Shown here: positions 40,601 to 49,701 of the stretch, piece after piece
How the letters are laid out: every line of letters starts with the position of its first letter
Position numbering within the stretch: position 1 is the first letter of the stretch
Virus record (IMG/VR): IMGVR_UViG_3300031576_000026
Location: 1 to 64,000 of that record
DNA: 64,000 nt
Strand: one strand, 5' to 3'
From: a virus
Translations under genes and position numbers: made by a program
Notes under the pieces: generated by a model
The model's input: only the letters and a program-made list of their open reading frames with translations
The model's database searches: none
Told to the model about the DNA's origin: nothing

Positions 40601-42689
40601 TCTAGAAAGAAAAACTCTTAGTTCTACACCTTTCTATCTTTTAGCTAATCATGCCACAACAGGATTTGCCTTTAGCCCAGATTTATCTCCAGAATCAGGT
40701 AAAACTATAACAGCCATCAGTGTTGCTAATCCTACTATGGTAACAATAGCTACTGTCCATGGCTTATTAGATGGTGATCAAGTAGTTATTAGTGGAAGTG
40801 ACTCATTACCGAATATCGATGGCTTATATATAATATCTGAAGTCACACCCACAACTTTTAAAATTCAAGTAAATGTTAGAGTCGCTGGAACTACGGGGGC
40901 AATTAGAAAAGCAACCTTAGCTGAAGTTTCAAATAATGAAATAAAGGTGAATAGAATATACTTTTCTAAATTCCAGCAACCAGAAGCAGTTCCTGTTGTA
41001 AATACTATGGATGTGGGTTCGGAAAATAAAGCAATTCTGCGCATATTTCCGTTAAGAGATAGTTTATTCGTTTTCAAAGAGGATGGGTTATTTAGAATTT
41101 CGGGTGAAATTTCACCTTTTATAACTTCTTTATTTGATAGTTCTTATACTTTAATAGCATCAGATTCGGTTGATGTCTCAAATAATCAAGTATATGGATG
41201 GACAGATCAAGGAATTAGTATGGTTTCCGAAGCAGGAACTAATATTATCTCAAGATCCATTGATGTTGATGTTCTTCCAAAGGCTCTTTTCCCCAATTTT
41301 GAAACAGCTACTTGGGGCGTGGGATATGAATCTGATAATGCTTATATCGTTTGGACTTTAGAAAAATCAACTGATACTGTGGCTAAATTTGGTTTTCGTT
41401 ATAATACTTTAACAAATACTTGGACGACAATAGATAAAAGTAATACATGTGGGGTTGTAAATCTTACGGATGGTAAATTATATCTAGGGGCTGGTGATAT
41501 TAATTTTATCGAACAAGAAAGAAAAGATTTTTTAAGAAGTGATTATGCAGATAGAGAATTCTCTTCTTCATTACTATCCAGTGGACACTATATTTCTGGG
41601 GGAGAAAAAATCCTATTAACAGATGTATCTAATTTTCAAAAAGGTGACGTATTATTCCAGGAGCAATTTTTAACAGTTTTTGAATTTAACTTACTTTTAA
41701 AGAAATTGGATTTGGATAGTTTGGGAGATAGTGATTATTTTAGTCTTTTGCAGGCATCGGGTGGTAGTGACTTGAGGGATAAATTAGCAAATACCGATCC
41801 GACAAAAGGATTGGCTAAAAAGTTAGATGCTGATTCAGTTGTTTTCGATACAGATTATTTCTCTAAAATCGACACAAAGACAGGAATAGTCTCCAGTAAT
41901 ACCGCTACTAATCCAACAGTTATTACAACTGGTGCTCCACATGGGTTAATAAGTGATCGAATTGTTACTATTTCAGGAACGAACGCTGTTCCCTCTATTG
42001 ATGGGACACATGTTGTGACGGTTATTAGTCCCACAACTTTTTCTATTCCAGTTAGCGTTTTGACACCTACATCTGTTGTGGGGGCATTTACTACTATAGA
42101 TAGTGATTTTAGGGATATAAAGGCTTGTTATAATTTCATAGCATCAAAACTTAATGGCGATACGGGTGTTACTTTTAGTAATTATTCTCAGGTTGATACC
42201 GTATCCATTCAAGAAGCAGTGATTACGAATGTGAATAAAAATACCAAAGAAATCACATTAGATGTAAAACTTCCATACATCGTTGGCCCATTAACCATTT
42301 TTAAAGCCATAAAAACAGAGATTATTTATAATCCAAATACAATGGGAGATCCATTAGGATTAAAGCATTTAAGAGAAGCAACCTTAATGTTTGAAGATAG
42401 AACCTTTACTAATGCCACAATTAGCTTTGCCACAGATTTGTTTCCCTCTTTCGTTGATGTCGCTATAAATGGCCTTGGTGGGGGTTTATTTGGTCACCAG
42501 TCGTTTGGTGATAATTTTTTCGGTGGAAGGGGTAACTCAGCACCCTTTCGTACCTATATACCAAGAAATTGCCAAAGATGCCGATTTCTATTAGTAAAAT
42601 TCGTACATATGATAGCCAGAGAGAAATATTCTATTTTAGCACATTCTATTACGGGGGAGATTGGACAAAGTTCAAGAGCTTATCGCTAA
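37683..42689 (+). CDS. tail nozzle-like protein, 1668 aa with repeated insertions
   Basis: The N-terminus (LDTSSNSLSTPDGSLSKASNVIIFRDNVVESRRGFK) is typical of podovirus nozzle (tail tubular B/stabilisation) proteins. The core propeller region resumes about 1100 onward (LFVFKEDGLFRISGE, NTWTTIDKSNTCGVVNLTDGKLYLG). Between are paired modules: two GDKIFLSG...GVQT domains, two DPxxAGRTGI domains (about 700 and 860), and two HGL-x(4)-V-x-ISG domains (about 1020 and 1420). Insertions roughly double the usual family length. It closes and contacts the tail tip. Confidence 0.72.
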   Translation: MPSSILIKAAGLDTSSNSLSTPDGSLSKASNVIIFRDNVVESRRGFKIYGNNFGTSTDRAKQLVVYRDRILRHYTNKLQFDNGGVFTDFSGTFNETETGLRIKSIQANGNFYFTTDEGIKKISATSGSELTSSSGYIIASGGVKAIDFQARVKTTSGTQSAFFTQDSTVAYRHVWGIIDANSNLILGSPSQRVEVFNTLLNLMLRDHMRLLGALDDISVQSGSIINDANYISSLGLSNTASASDLRSKLISLAEKLDKERGTLAGTADIDTATIASGVCTIDFAAAFFPNRQFEVGDKIFLSGFTPASGTLDGVQTVISVDLGSGASVIKFNTTASGAVTLSSESIESGWFRSITQPSIPSTVPTDQELVSLQTYISNIIIELQSSRHLRRIAKNDGSATASPLELDEAGSSIAAANAVTIAIVAPGDVGNFLSTGDKIFLSGTWKDSLAVSFAGVQTITGTTATTFSFTHPGSALAIGAVDLDTDSTTDRILRFTSATKSTYIDPLEITTTTTVLLDIAIPQDITTSHFLQIYRTVVSSATGAVILSDLNAGDEMRLVYEAFPTQTEIDTKLMIVEDIVPDTLRDGGTNLYTNSISGEGILQANDIPPFAKDINRFKNVLFYANTRTRHRRDLALLGVSTMIDLFTSGTTPKINITDGSNHHTYDFVTGIKEVTSLACGDSSMLSGAGASSYFLINSANNINKYYVWYKKDSSTDPGVAGRTGILVDLTDIDGSGTASASVIASRTRDKINSLALFDFTATSSGSNVTITNVDVGYTDDSNIGTLPGSFTITTTTQGRGERSTQEITSITCVADVADSLNGKYFNINTAFNRDLFYVFYKTSAALSDPAPAGRTGIQVNIATGASATAVATATKDALNALSNKFIASSVGAILTVKNFDFGPAIDATPETSGFTISITQQGALEVLLSSLVSIAQAIDETARSLVRIVNRNEREVSYGFYLSGPADTPGKMLLERKTLSSTPFYLLANHATTGFAFSPDLSPESGKTITAISVANPTMVTIATVHGLLDGDQVVISGSDSLPNIDGLYIISEVTPTTFKIQVNVRVAGTTGAIRKATLAEVSNNEIKVNRIYFSKFQQPEAVPVVNTMDVGSENKAILRIFPLRDSLFVFKEDGLFRISGEISPFITSLFDSSYTLIASDSVDVSNNQVYGWTDQGISMVSEAGTNIISRSIDVDVLPKALFPNFETATWGVGYESDNAYIVWTLEKSTDTVAKFGFRYNTLTNTWTTIDKSNTCGVVNLTDGKLYLGAGDINFIEQERKDFLRSDYADREFSSSLLSSGHYISGGEKILLTDVSNFQKGDVLFQEQFLTVFEFNLLLKKLDLDSLGDSDYFSLLQASGGSDLRDKLANTDPTKGLAKKLDADSVVFDTDYFSKIDTKTGIVSSNTATNPTVITTGAPHGLISDRIVTISGTNAVPSIDGTHVVTVISPTTFSIPVSVLTPTSVVGAFTTIDSDFRDIKACYNFIASKLNGDTGVTFSNYSQVDTVSIQEAVITNVNKNTKEITLDVKLPYIVGPLTIFKAIKTEIIYNPNTMGDPLGLKHLREATLMFEDRTFTNATISFATDLFPSFVDVAINGLGGGLFGHQSFGDNFFGGRGNSAPFRTYIPRNCQRCRFLLVKFVHMIAREKYSILAHSITGEIGQSSRAYR

Positions 42690-42704
42690 TAATACCAATT
42701 ATTT

Positions 42705-43118
42705 ATGTCTAAACTTCCCTCATTTAGAAGAATATTTAAAACAGACTTTCAGGCAGAATTTCAGAATATGATAGAAACCCTATCAAATAATCTAAATAAT
42801 GGTATAGAAGTCTTATATGATGCCCTTAATAAAAAGATTTCTTTAAGAGATAATATTCAGTGTGACGTTAAAGATATCGAAGTTACTGTTAGTAGTACGG
42901 GTATTCCGAAAATCGCAACGAGTTTTTTATTAACTAATATAACTAAAGCTGAAGGCTTATCGGTTATTAGAGCTATGAATTTAGATAATTCATCCGGTTT
43001 TCCGACGAATGGTGTTTTTATCACGTTTACACAAAGCACAAATAATATAATTATTAATCATATTACAGGTTTAGTTTCTGATAATCGATATAGCCTTAGG
43101 GTAGTGGCTTTTGGTTAA
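42705..43118 (+). CDS. virion-module hypothetical protein (137 aa)
   Basis: A helical N-terminus (FRRIFKTDFQAEFQNMIETLSNNLNNGIEVLYDALNKK) precedes a beta domain (IPKIATSFLLTNITKAEGLSVIRAMNL). This combination is frequent after nozzle genes in podovirus-like genomes. It may be a tail-tip or plug protein. Confidence 0.55.
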   Translation: MSKLPSFRRIFKTDFQAEFQNMIETLSNNLNNGIEVLYDALNKKISLRDNIQCDVKDIEVTVSSTGIPKIATSFLLTNITKAEGLSVIRAMNLDNSSGFPTNGVFITFTQSTNNIIINHITGLVSDNRYSLRVVAFG

Positions 43119-43120
43119 TA

Positions 43121-43133
43121 TTAACAACTATTA
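43121..43133 (+). promoter_or_regulatory. TTAACAACTATTA late-promoter-like element
   Basis: An exact copy 10 bases before ATG 43144, at the head of the ejection-type gene block. TTAACAACTATTAATG is identical to the copy at 26791. Confidence 0.58.
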
Positions 43134-43143
43134 ATGAATTATT

Positions 43144-44454
43144 ATGCCTAATGGACAAAAACAAGTAGTTGCTCCTCCAATTTTAAGGACCAGACCACGT
43201 ACCACTGGCTATGTTCCACTTCAGAGATTATTACAGGTTTCTCAACCCGGTAGATTGGGAGCTGAACTTGGTGGAAGAGTTATAGGTGAAGCTGCTCAAG
43301 AAAGAGAAAGATTAGGTGAGGAAGAGAGAAAATTTAGAGAAAGTCTTGAAAAAGAAAGACTGGGAACTGGGGCACAAGTAGCTGAAAGAGAAAGAATAAT
43401 CGGAACTGCATTACAACGTCCTGGTGAAGTTGGAGAAGAACAGCAAAAATTATTTGAAAGATTTCGTGGTGGTGAATATAAAGGTCCGACTGAGTTAGCT
43501 GGAAGTGAGGAAGCTAGATCTAGAGCACAAGCATTAGAAAGATTGGGTGGTGGAATCGGAACTGAAGCAGGCAGAAGAGGACTATTAGAAAGATATGCTG
43601 CTAGACCAGGATATACATCAGGTCAAAAAGCATTGGATGTATTATTGCTAGGCCAAGCTCCTGAATTAGCTAAAGCTAGAGAAGCCACACGTGGATTAGC
43701 CGGAGAGGTTGGAAGGGGCACAGAACTTGCTAGGGGTCAAGCGGGACTAGCGACTAGACAAGCTCAAGAATTTGGCGGGGAGACTGGAAGATTATTAGGA
43801 GAAAGAATATCTCAAATTAGGGGTGGTGTTGGACAAAGATTAACTGAAGCACAAAAAGAACGATCAGAGTTTGAAGCACTTAAAGGAGCTTTGGGACAAA
43901 AACAATTAACTGCCGAACAGGCTCGAAGGTTAGGATTATCTCCAGAAGGGCCTATTTATACTTGGGGATTAAGACCAGAAGAATTAATTCCTACTGTAGG
44001 AGCACCGCCAACAGAAGCTGCTGTTACAACAAGAGAAGAAGCAGCTCGTTTGGGTGCATTGGGAAAATTGACAGGAAGAGAGTTGGCTATACCGACTGAG
44101 GGGTTAGAAACCTATCAAAGGGCTGAAATTCCAAAAGATATACTAAGTAGAATAGAGGCAGCGCGTCAAAGAGAGACTTCTAATATAACAGAGGCATTTA
44201 GACCTCCTCAGGAAATGACAAATTTACTGGATAGTATTGATCGTGATCTTCGGCAGGCCATACCTTATGGTACAGATTCTATTCAAAAAGCAGTTGATTA
44301 TGTAAATAGTAGAGCGGCTACATGGGCTCAATTAGATCCGGGTGGTAGACAAGCATTAAGATATGCAGATTTAGCCCAAAAATTAAAAGGTGGTCTTGCT
44401 GGTTTAATAGAGCAAAGACGAGCAGCTGGTGGTGGAATAACAGTGAGAGGATAA
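43144..44454 (+). CDS. internal/ejection-type protein (436 aa)
   Basis: Rich in Arg, Glu, Gly and Ala, with long helical stretches (EAAQERERLGEEERKFRESLEKERLG and later ITRE-, AEQARRLG-type segments). Composition matches internal virion proteins that are ejected with DNA in short-tailed phages. No enzymatic motif is seen. First of four such genes after the nozzle. Confidence 0.55.
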   Translation: MPNGQKQVVAPPILRTRPRTTGYVPLQRLLQVSQPGRLGAELGGRVIGEAAQERERLGEEERKFRESLEKERLGTGAQVAERERIIGTALQRPGEVGEEQQKLFERFRGGEYKGPTELAGSEEARSRAQALERLGGGIGTEAGRRGLLERYAARPGYTSGQKALDVLLLGQAPELAKAREATRGLAGEVGRGTELARGQAGLATRQAQEFGGETGRLLGERISQIRGGVGQRLTEAQKERSEFEALKGALGQKQLTAEQARRLGLSPEGPIYTWGLRPEELIPTVGAPPTEAAVTTREEAARLGALGKLTGRELAIPTEGLETYQRAEIPKDILSRIEAARQRETSNITEAFRPPQEMTNLLDSIDRDLRQAIPYGTDSIQKAVDYVNSRAATWAQLDPGGRQALRYADLAQKLKGGLAGLIEQRRAAGGGITVRG

Positions 44455-44455
44455 T

Positions 44456-45688
44456 GTGGAATTAACAAATCAAATATTAAATTTCTTTCATACATTTAAT
44501 AATTTAGATATTCAGTTTGCTATCGTTCCATGGATTATAGCAGGAGGAATAGCTGCTAATCTAGCTGGTAGTTTGATTGGTCATTTTGCTTCTGCTGGAG
44601 ATAAAAGAAAAGCCGAACAAGCAATGGAAGAGGCTTTTAAAGAAATTGAAAATATTCAAGCTCCTCCCGATGAGTCCAAAGAAATTATATTAGAAAAATT
44701 TAGACAAATAGGTCTTTATACTCCAAAATTAGAAGCAGAAGTTGAAAAACAAGTCTCTAGAGTAGCTACAATACCAGAAGACACAAAGCTACAAGAAGCT
44801 CGAAGAGAAGCATTAGAAGCATTAAGAGAAAGAGCAGTCACGGGTATAACTCCAGAAGAAAGAGCCCAACTAGGTCAATTAAGAAGGGAAGCTGCAGGTG
44901 CTGCACAAGCTAGGCGTCAACAAATTCTACAACAATTTGCCATGAGAGGGGCTGCTACTCCCGGACTAGAATTAGCTACACAACTACAAGCTGCTCAAGC
45001 TGGTGCAGAGCAAGAAGCTCAAGCAGGTGAAAGATTGGGTGCAATGGCTTCACAAAGAGCATTAGAAGCAATTTTAGGAAGAAGTCAATTAGCAGGTCAA
45101 ATAGCTGGAGAAGAATTTGGTAGGGAGAGAACTAGACGTGGAGCACAGGAAGAAATAGAAAGATTTAATATTCAACAACAAATAGAAAGACAAAGAAGAA
45201 ATGTTGAAAGAGAAAATCAAGCAGCCGCTGCTAATTTAACTGAAGCTCAAAGAGTCCTTGATGCTAATGTTAATATGGGTAATGCTGAAAAAATTAGACA
45301 ATCTCAAGAAAGAGTTAATTTTTGGAAAAACCAATTAACACAAACACAGGCTAAAGTGGCTGGGTTACAAGCCAAAGGGGCAGAATATTCTAAAAGGACA
45401 GGAGAAACTGCACAATTTTATGGGAAATTGGGAACATCAGTTGGAGCAGGAGCAGGACAGGTAGCTGGATATTTAGGCGACCAGCAATTATTACAATCTT
45501 TAGGTTCAAAGACAGTAGCTCCTCAAACACGAGCACAAATACCCCCAACAAGAGAAATTCTCCCAGCCCCTAGAGGGATGGGTGGAATTAAATTACCAGG
45601 CGCCGAAGAACCAATTCCAGAAGAAGTTAGTGGTTATGAGCCTTATAGTGGAATTCCTTTGGCACCAAGATTTCTTCCAAGAAGGTAA
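44456..45688 (+). CDS. internal/ejection-type protein with membrane-like segment
   Basis: Start is GTG 44456 with GAGAGG upstream; the overlapping ATG is followed quickly by a stop. Residues 20-45 (FAIVPWIIAGGIAANLAGSLIGHFASAG) are hydrophobic and Gly/Ala-rich, suitable for inserting into host membrane. The rest is long Ala/Gln/Glu helices. Such an architecture fits a DNA-ejection channel protein. Confidence 0.55.
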   Translation: MELTNQILNFFHTFNNLDIQFAIVPWIIAGGIAANLAGSLIGHFASAGDKRKAEQAMEEAFKEIENIQAPPDESKEIILEKFRQIGLYTPKLEAEVEKQVSRVATIPEDTKLQEARREALEALRERAVTGITPEERAQLGQLRREAAGAAQARRQQILQQFAMRGAATPGLELATQLQAAQAGAEQEAQAGERLGAMASQRALEAILGRSQLAGQIAGEEFGRERTRRGAQEEIERFNIQQQIERQRRNVERENQAAAANLTEAQRVLDANVNMGNAEKIRQSQERVNFWKNQLTQTQAKVAGLQAKGAEYSKRTGETAQFYGKLGTSVGAGAGQVAGYLGDQQLLQSLGSKTVAPQTRAQIPPTREILPAPRGMGGIKLPGAEEPIPEEVSGYEPYSGIPLAPRFLPRR

Positions 45689-45693
45689 ATTAC

Positions 45694-47040
45694 ATGGCTT
45701 TTTTTGATTTCCCAGAACAACTTCGCAAATTAGAAGAAGAAAAGGCTAAACAAGAGATTACACCACAGCCTTCTGTTGAATCTCAAATTCTTCCACAGGG
45801 TAGTATTCTAAGGGCTTTGACAATGGGAAGATCGGTTGGTCCTTTAGCTCCAGAAGCATTAGGATTATCTCCATTACCACCTCTAGAACCAACAAGAACT
45901 GTGGATGAAATAGCATCAGCTGAAATCCCCCCAAAACCATCAAGGGAATTAAAAGAGCCTTCTGCTCCTATCACTCTACCAGAATTAGAAATGGCAGAAG
46001 CTGGAATTCCAACTGAAGGAACTGTTGAGAATTTAAGAAAAGCACAGCAAGCTAGAAATCTTTTAAAATTAGGTGCTGGTCTTCAACAAGCAGTTGAATT
46101 AGCTGGAGAAGCATTAACTGGAAAAAAACCTCAATTAGAAATCTTTCAAAAACAGGCACAACAAGCTGAACAATTAGTTGAGGATTTTAAAGAAAGAGTT
46201 AAGCAAGAAAAGTTTGATCCACAAAGTGATGTGTCTAAACAACTTCGAGCATTCGCTAAAAGATTTAATATTACTATCCCAGACACTATGCCAGCTTCTA
46301 CAGTAGAAACTATAATGCCTTCTATTTTAAGGGCATTCGAGGCAGAAGAATCCCGTAAACAACAGAAAGAATTACAAAAAGAAAGATTGGAAACCCAAAA
46401 AGAAATAAAAAGAGACACGGTACAAGCTAAACAAGAAGCTAATAAAGAAAAAGAAGAGATAAATAAAGAAAAAGATGACAATAGATGGGTTGAAAAAACT
46501 TCTGCGTTTTTAACAAAATCTAAACAATCCGATGCTTTATCAACAGTTAGAAAGGCTAAATCTCTAGTTGATCGTATAGATGCTAGCTCCCCAAATGCTA
46601 TTAATGATATAACTGCACTTTATTCATTAATTAGAGCACTAGATCCTGGGTCTGTGGTAAGAGAAGGAGAAATAGCCTTAGCTCAAAGAGCCAGAGGACT
46701 ATGGGGAACAGTAGACACTCAACTATCGCAATTAGGCAAAAATCCTCGTTTATTAAATAAAAAAGTTCTAATTGATATTAAAAATACGTTGACTCAATTA
46801 CATGATATAGGAGAAAAGGAATATAAATCCATGGTTGAGCCTTTTGCTAATCAGGCTAAAAGAAGATTTAAAGAGGGTTGGGAAGAACGGTGGATAGAAG
46901 TTGATCCTTTAAGTGCAAAAATGATAGAACAACCCAAAGAAATGAAAACTATTGTTAAAAGAGGATATAATCCAAAAACCAATCAAACTGAATTGGTTTA
47001 TTCTGATGGATCTAGAGAGCTTGTATCTGGAAGACAATAA
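45694..47040 (+). CDS. internal/ejection-type coiled-coil protein (448 aa)
   Basis: A proline-rich N-terminus (about 1-90) is followed by helical segments with a dense Lys/Glu coiled coil (residues about 215-265, KQQKELQKERLETQKEIKRD). The C-terminal domain ends with YNPKTNQTELVYSDGSRELV. The stop overlaps the start of the next gene (TAATGG). Confidence 0.5.
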   Translation: MAFFDFPEQLRKLEEEKAKQEITPQPSVESQILPQGSILRALTMGRSVGPLAPEALGLSPLPPLEPTRTVDEIASAEIPPKPSRELKEPSAPITLPELEMAEAGIPTEGTVENLRKAQQARNLLKLGAGLQQAVELAGEALTGKKPQLEIFQKQAQQAEQLVEDFKERVKQEKFDPQSDVSKQLRAFAKRFNITIPDTMPASTVETIMPSILRAFEAEESRKQQKELQKERLETQKEIKRDTVQAKQEANKEKEEINKEKDDNRWVEKTSAFLTKSKQSDALSTVRKAKSLVDRIDASSPNAINDITALYSLIRALDPGSVVREGEIALAQRARGLWGTVDTQLSQLGKNPRLLNKKVLIDIKNTLTQLHDIGEKEYKSMVEPFANQAKRRFKEGWEERWIEVDPLSAKMIEQPKEMKTIVKRGYNPKTNQTELVYSDGSRELVSGRQ

Positions 47041-49022
47041 TGGCAGATAATAAAAAATTTGATTTGTCTCCGGGATTCGAGGAAATTCCATTGGACACAG
47101 AATTATCCCCTGGATTTGAAGCAATTCCTTCTGTAAAACCACCCACAACAATCCCCCAATTATTAGAAAAAAAAGCAGCTGGGGTCACTGAGACTATTTC
47201 CGAGCAAATTCCTGGGGCTATTCAAACTGGGAAAGATATTGCTAAGGCTGTTGCTGAGGAAGCTTTACTTGGTGGTGGAGCCGAAGCTTATGGAGCTTTA
47301 GCTGCCACAGGTGAAAAATTAAAATCTTATCTTGCCGGTCAACCAGGAAGAGATTGGTTAGAAATTTACAGACAATCTCAACAAGCTGCTGAAAAAGAAT
47401 TAGAAGAAGCCAAAGAGCGAACACCAATTGGCTATCGAGTAGGTCAAGTGGCCGGTACTATCCTACCAGCTTTACTTACAGCCGGAGCTGGATTAGGGGC
47501 TAAAGCAGCAGCCAGAGTCACACTTCCAGCATTGGAAAAAGCAATAGCAACTAAAACAATATCTTCTTTAGGAAAGGCAGCCACAACTAGCGCAGCTTTA
47601 GGAGCAACAGAGGCAACATTAAGATCTAAAGGTGAATTAGAAACTAGTCAAGGAAGACAAAAAATATTAGCCGATGCTATAGGTGGTGCTTTAATGGGAG
47701 GAGCAGTTGGCACGGCTTTTGCTGCAGCTGCCCCTAAATTGCGCGATATTTATGATTCTGCAAGACAAAGCGTTAGTTCTTACATAGCAGATTCGCCAAA
47801 ATTAAGACAATCTGTTTTAGCCTTTAAACAAGGTAAAGCTGGAACTCCAGTGACGGAAGGATTACGAGATACTATAAGAATAGGTCAACAACAAACAAAA
47901 GATATAGCAGATGTAACTAATAGAATCTTAGATGCTGAAAGTGCTGTGGGAAGTAAAATTAGTAATACTATAAAAAGAGCAACGGATGAGGGGGTGCAAA
48001 TTGGTGTAACTCCCGATATGCTTAAAGCAGCTAGAGATGCAAACAGATTCTTTAAACAAAATCCCCATTTTTTGAAAACAGATGATGCGGCTAGACTTAG
48101 AACTATGTTTCAAAAGATTCAAACTAACACAATGACTCCCCTAGAAGCCAATCAATGGAAAAAAGAGTTAGTTGAATTGGCTGGAAGAACTAATACACCA
48201 GAAATTGAATCCATTGCCAATAATTTTTATGGCGCTACCCGTAAAGCATTAACCGATCAAATTCCCGATTTAAATCCTTTATATAGTCAATTTTATGATT
48301 TAAGAAAAGCAGTTAGTGAAACTATTGTTTCTAGAGGACTCCCAGTTGAATTGTCCGAAGTTTGGATGGGAGATATGATCAAAGGTCGTAGAAAGTTAAC
48401 AGAAGGAGTTAGAGATTTATTGACATCAGCTACTACTCCAGGTGCTAAAAAACTACCCGCTGCCGGTGGATCATTTCCACAATTAATTACTAATTTAAAT
48501 GAATTTGATGTTAAACATCCAGGTGTTCTAAAAGAAATAGGATTAGATTCAAAGGAATTTTTTGAGGATATTATATCTAAAGGTGATGAATTTGCAATTG
48601 CAAAACAGAAATTAGGATTTGAGCCTCAAGCTGGGATAGGCAGAGAATTAAAAGCTATTCCTATTGGTGGGGCTACCACTGGTAAGGGAAGATTGTTAAG
48701 CGTGGCTACTGTGGCGGGACAGGGAGTAAGAGCTATAAAACCTGTTGCTGGAAAAGTGGCTAATTTGAGTAGAAAACTTTATGATGCTCCAGCTCAACAA
48801 CTTGGGGAATTATCCAAAGATTTATATGAATCTGGTGTTCCTGGTTTAGTTTCTTTAGGTAAGGCATTAGAAAAAGGATTAGCAGATAAAAATACTGCAG
48901 CCAAGAATGCTGCATTATTTGCTATCCTACAAAATCCAAAATCTAGATTATTTATTTCTGGTGAAGAGGTAGAAGAAGAAACTCCAATAGAAAACGGGGA
49001 GGTTCCATCTTATGGACAATAA
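47040..49022 (+). CDS. internal/ejection-type protein (660 aa)
   Basis: The N-terminus carries two SPGFE-x-IP repeats (residues 9-30). Ala/Gly-rich amphipathic and hydrophobic stretches follow (LPALLTAGAGLGAKAAARV, GGALMGGAVGTAFAAAAP), then helical regions. No lytic transglycosylase motif is visible. The hydrophobic segments suit a membrane-penetrating ejection protein. Confidence 0.52.
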   Translation: MADNKKFDLSPGFEEIPLDTELSPGFEAIPSVKPPTTIPQLLEKKAAGVTETISEQIPGAIQTGKDIAKAVAEEALLGGGAEAYGALAATGEKLKSYLAGQPGRDWLEIYRQSQQAAEKELEEAKERTPIGYRVGQVAGTILPALLTAGAGLGAKAAARVTLPALEKAIATKTISSLGKAATTSAALGATEATLRSKGELETSQGRQKILADAIGGALMGGAVGTAFAAAAPKLRDIYDSARQSVSSYIADSPKLRQSVLAFKQGKAGTPVTEGLRDTIRIGQQQTKDIADVTNRILDAESAVGSKISNTIKRATDEGVQIGVTPDMLKAARDANRFFKQNPHFLKTDDAARLRTMFQKIQTNTMTPLEANQWKKELVELAGRTNTPEIESIANNFYGATRKALTDQIPDLNPLYSQFYDLRKAVSETIVSRGLPVELSEVWMGDMIKGRRKLTEGVRDLLTSATTPGAKKLPAAGGSFPQLITNLNEFDVKHPGVLKEIGLDSKEFFEDIISKGDEFAIAKQKLGFEPQAGIGRELKAIPIGGATTGKGRLLSVATVAGQGVRAIKPVAGKVANLSRKLYDAPAQQLGELSKDLYESGVPGLVSLGKALEKGLADKNTAAKNAALFAILQNPKSRLFISGEEVEEETPIENGEVPSYGQ

Positions 49023-49278
49023 TTGGGGAGAACAATTCGATAAGTTAGATATGCGTTTAGATTCCATAGATAAAACTCTTTGTAGGCAAGAGATTAGTCT
49101 TTCTGAACATCAAAGAAGAACCGAATTATTAGAAAAACAAAACGAGAAATGTTTTGAGGAATTAAAACCAATTCAAAGGCATATCTCCATGATGGATGGA
49201 GCTATTAGATTCTTAGGACTTAGTAGCGTTGGTTTATCTTTGATTGCTGGATTATTAAAATTATTTGGGGTTTTATAA
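49012..49278 (+). CDS. coiled-coil membrane protein, holin-like (88 aa)
   Basis: A heptad-rich N-terminal part (LDMRLDSIDKTLCRQEISLSEHQRRTELLEKQ) is followed by one membrane segment at 66-86 (FLGLSSVGLSLIAGLLKLFG). This LD-x-RLD-x-ID...EH-x-RRTELLE layout is common in small phage membrane proteins near lysis genes, sometimes holin-annotated. Its last six bases overlap the end of the convergent minus-strand gene. Confidence 0.52.
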   Translation: MDNNWGEQFDKLDMRLDSIDKTLCRQEISLSEHQRRTELLEKQNEKCFEELKPIQRHISMMDGAIRFLGLSSVGLSLIAGLLKLFGVL

Positions 49279-49701
49279 TTTTTTATCGAACTTTTTAATA
49301 AGGCCCTCTTCCCCATTAAATACTAATTCATCCTGTCTAGTATCCTCAAAATGAACCTGTTTACCACAAGCCTTTGCTCTAGTTAATATATCTCTGTTTC
49401 TAGCATTATTCCTAGAATAGATTTCTCTTCTTTGTTGTTTTGTTTTATGTATTTTTTTGCCAGGATGATTAAAATTAGCATGGGTATACTCTTCGGTAAA
49501 CCGTGCTAGCCAATCTTTTTCTTCATCAGTCAACTTATCTAAATAATCATAATCTAATTCTTCATATCTAGTTTTCAGATTATAATGTGGTTTTAAAGCA
49601 GAGAATTTATCCTGATTCCTTCTATTAATTTTTGCTCTATGTTTTTTCTTATTATTCTTTACTTTCTTGTTTTTTCTGGTAATTTTTACTGCCTTTTTCA
49701 T
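49273..49701 (-). CDS. very basic phage protein (142 aa)
   Basis: A Lys/Arg-rich N-terminus (KKAVKITRKNKKVKNNKKKHRAK) precedes LTDEEKDWLARFTEEYTHANFNHPGKKIHK and a QQRREIYSRNNARNRD helix. I recall similar proteins in short-tailed phages, of unknown role; nucleic-acid binding is likely. Last gene of the right-hand minus-strand arm. Confidence 0.58.
   Translation of the reverse strand: MKKAVKITRKNKKVKNNKKKHRAKINRRNQDKFSALKPHYNLKTRYEELDYDYLDKLTDEEKDWLARFTEEYTHANFNHPGKKIHKTKQQRREIYSRNNARNRDILTRAKACGKQVHFEDTRQDELVFNGEEGLIKKFDKKL

Noticed and set aside
41170-41361. Short plus-strand and minus-strand ORFs inside the large nozzle, fibre and ejection genes
   Set aside because: They overlap long well-supported frames, lack ribosome sites and have skewed composition.
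11913-43133. TTAACA in the recurring element as an ordinary sigma70 -35 box
   Set aside because: Bases 17 downstream do not form a -10 box in the copies examined, and conservation continues through ACTATTA instead.
43144-49022. Tape-measure protein among the long helical proteins
   Set aside because: There are four separate mid-sized Ala/Gln/Glu-rich proteins after a nozzle gene and no tube, sheath or tail-completion genes, which fits ejection proteins of a short-tailed phage better.
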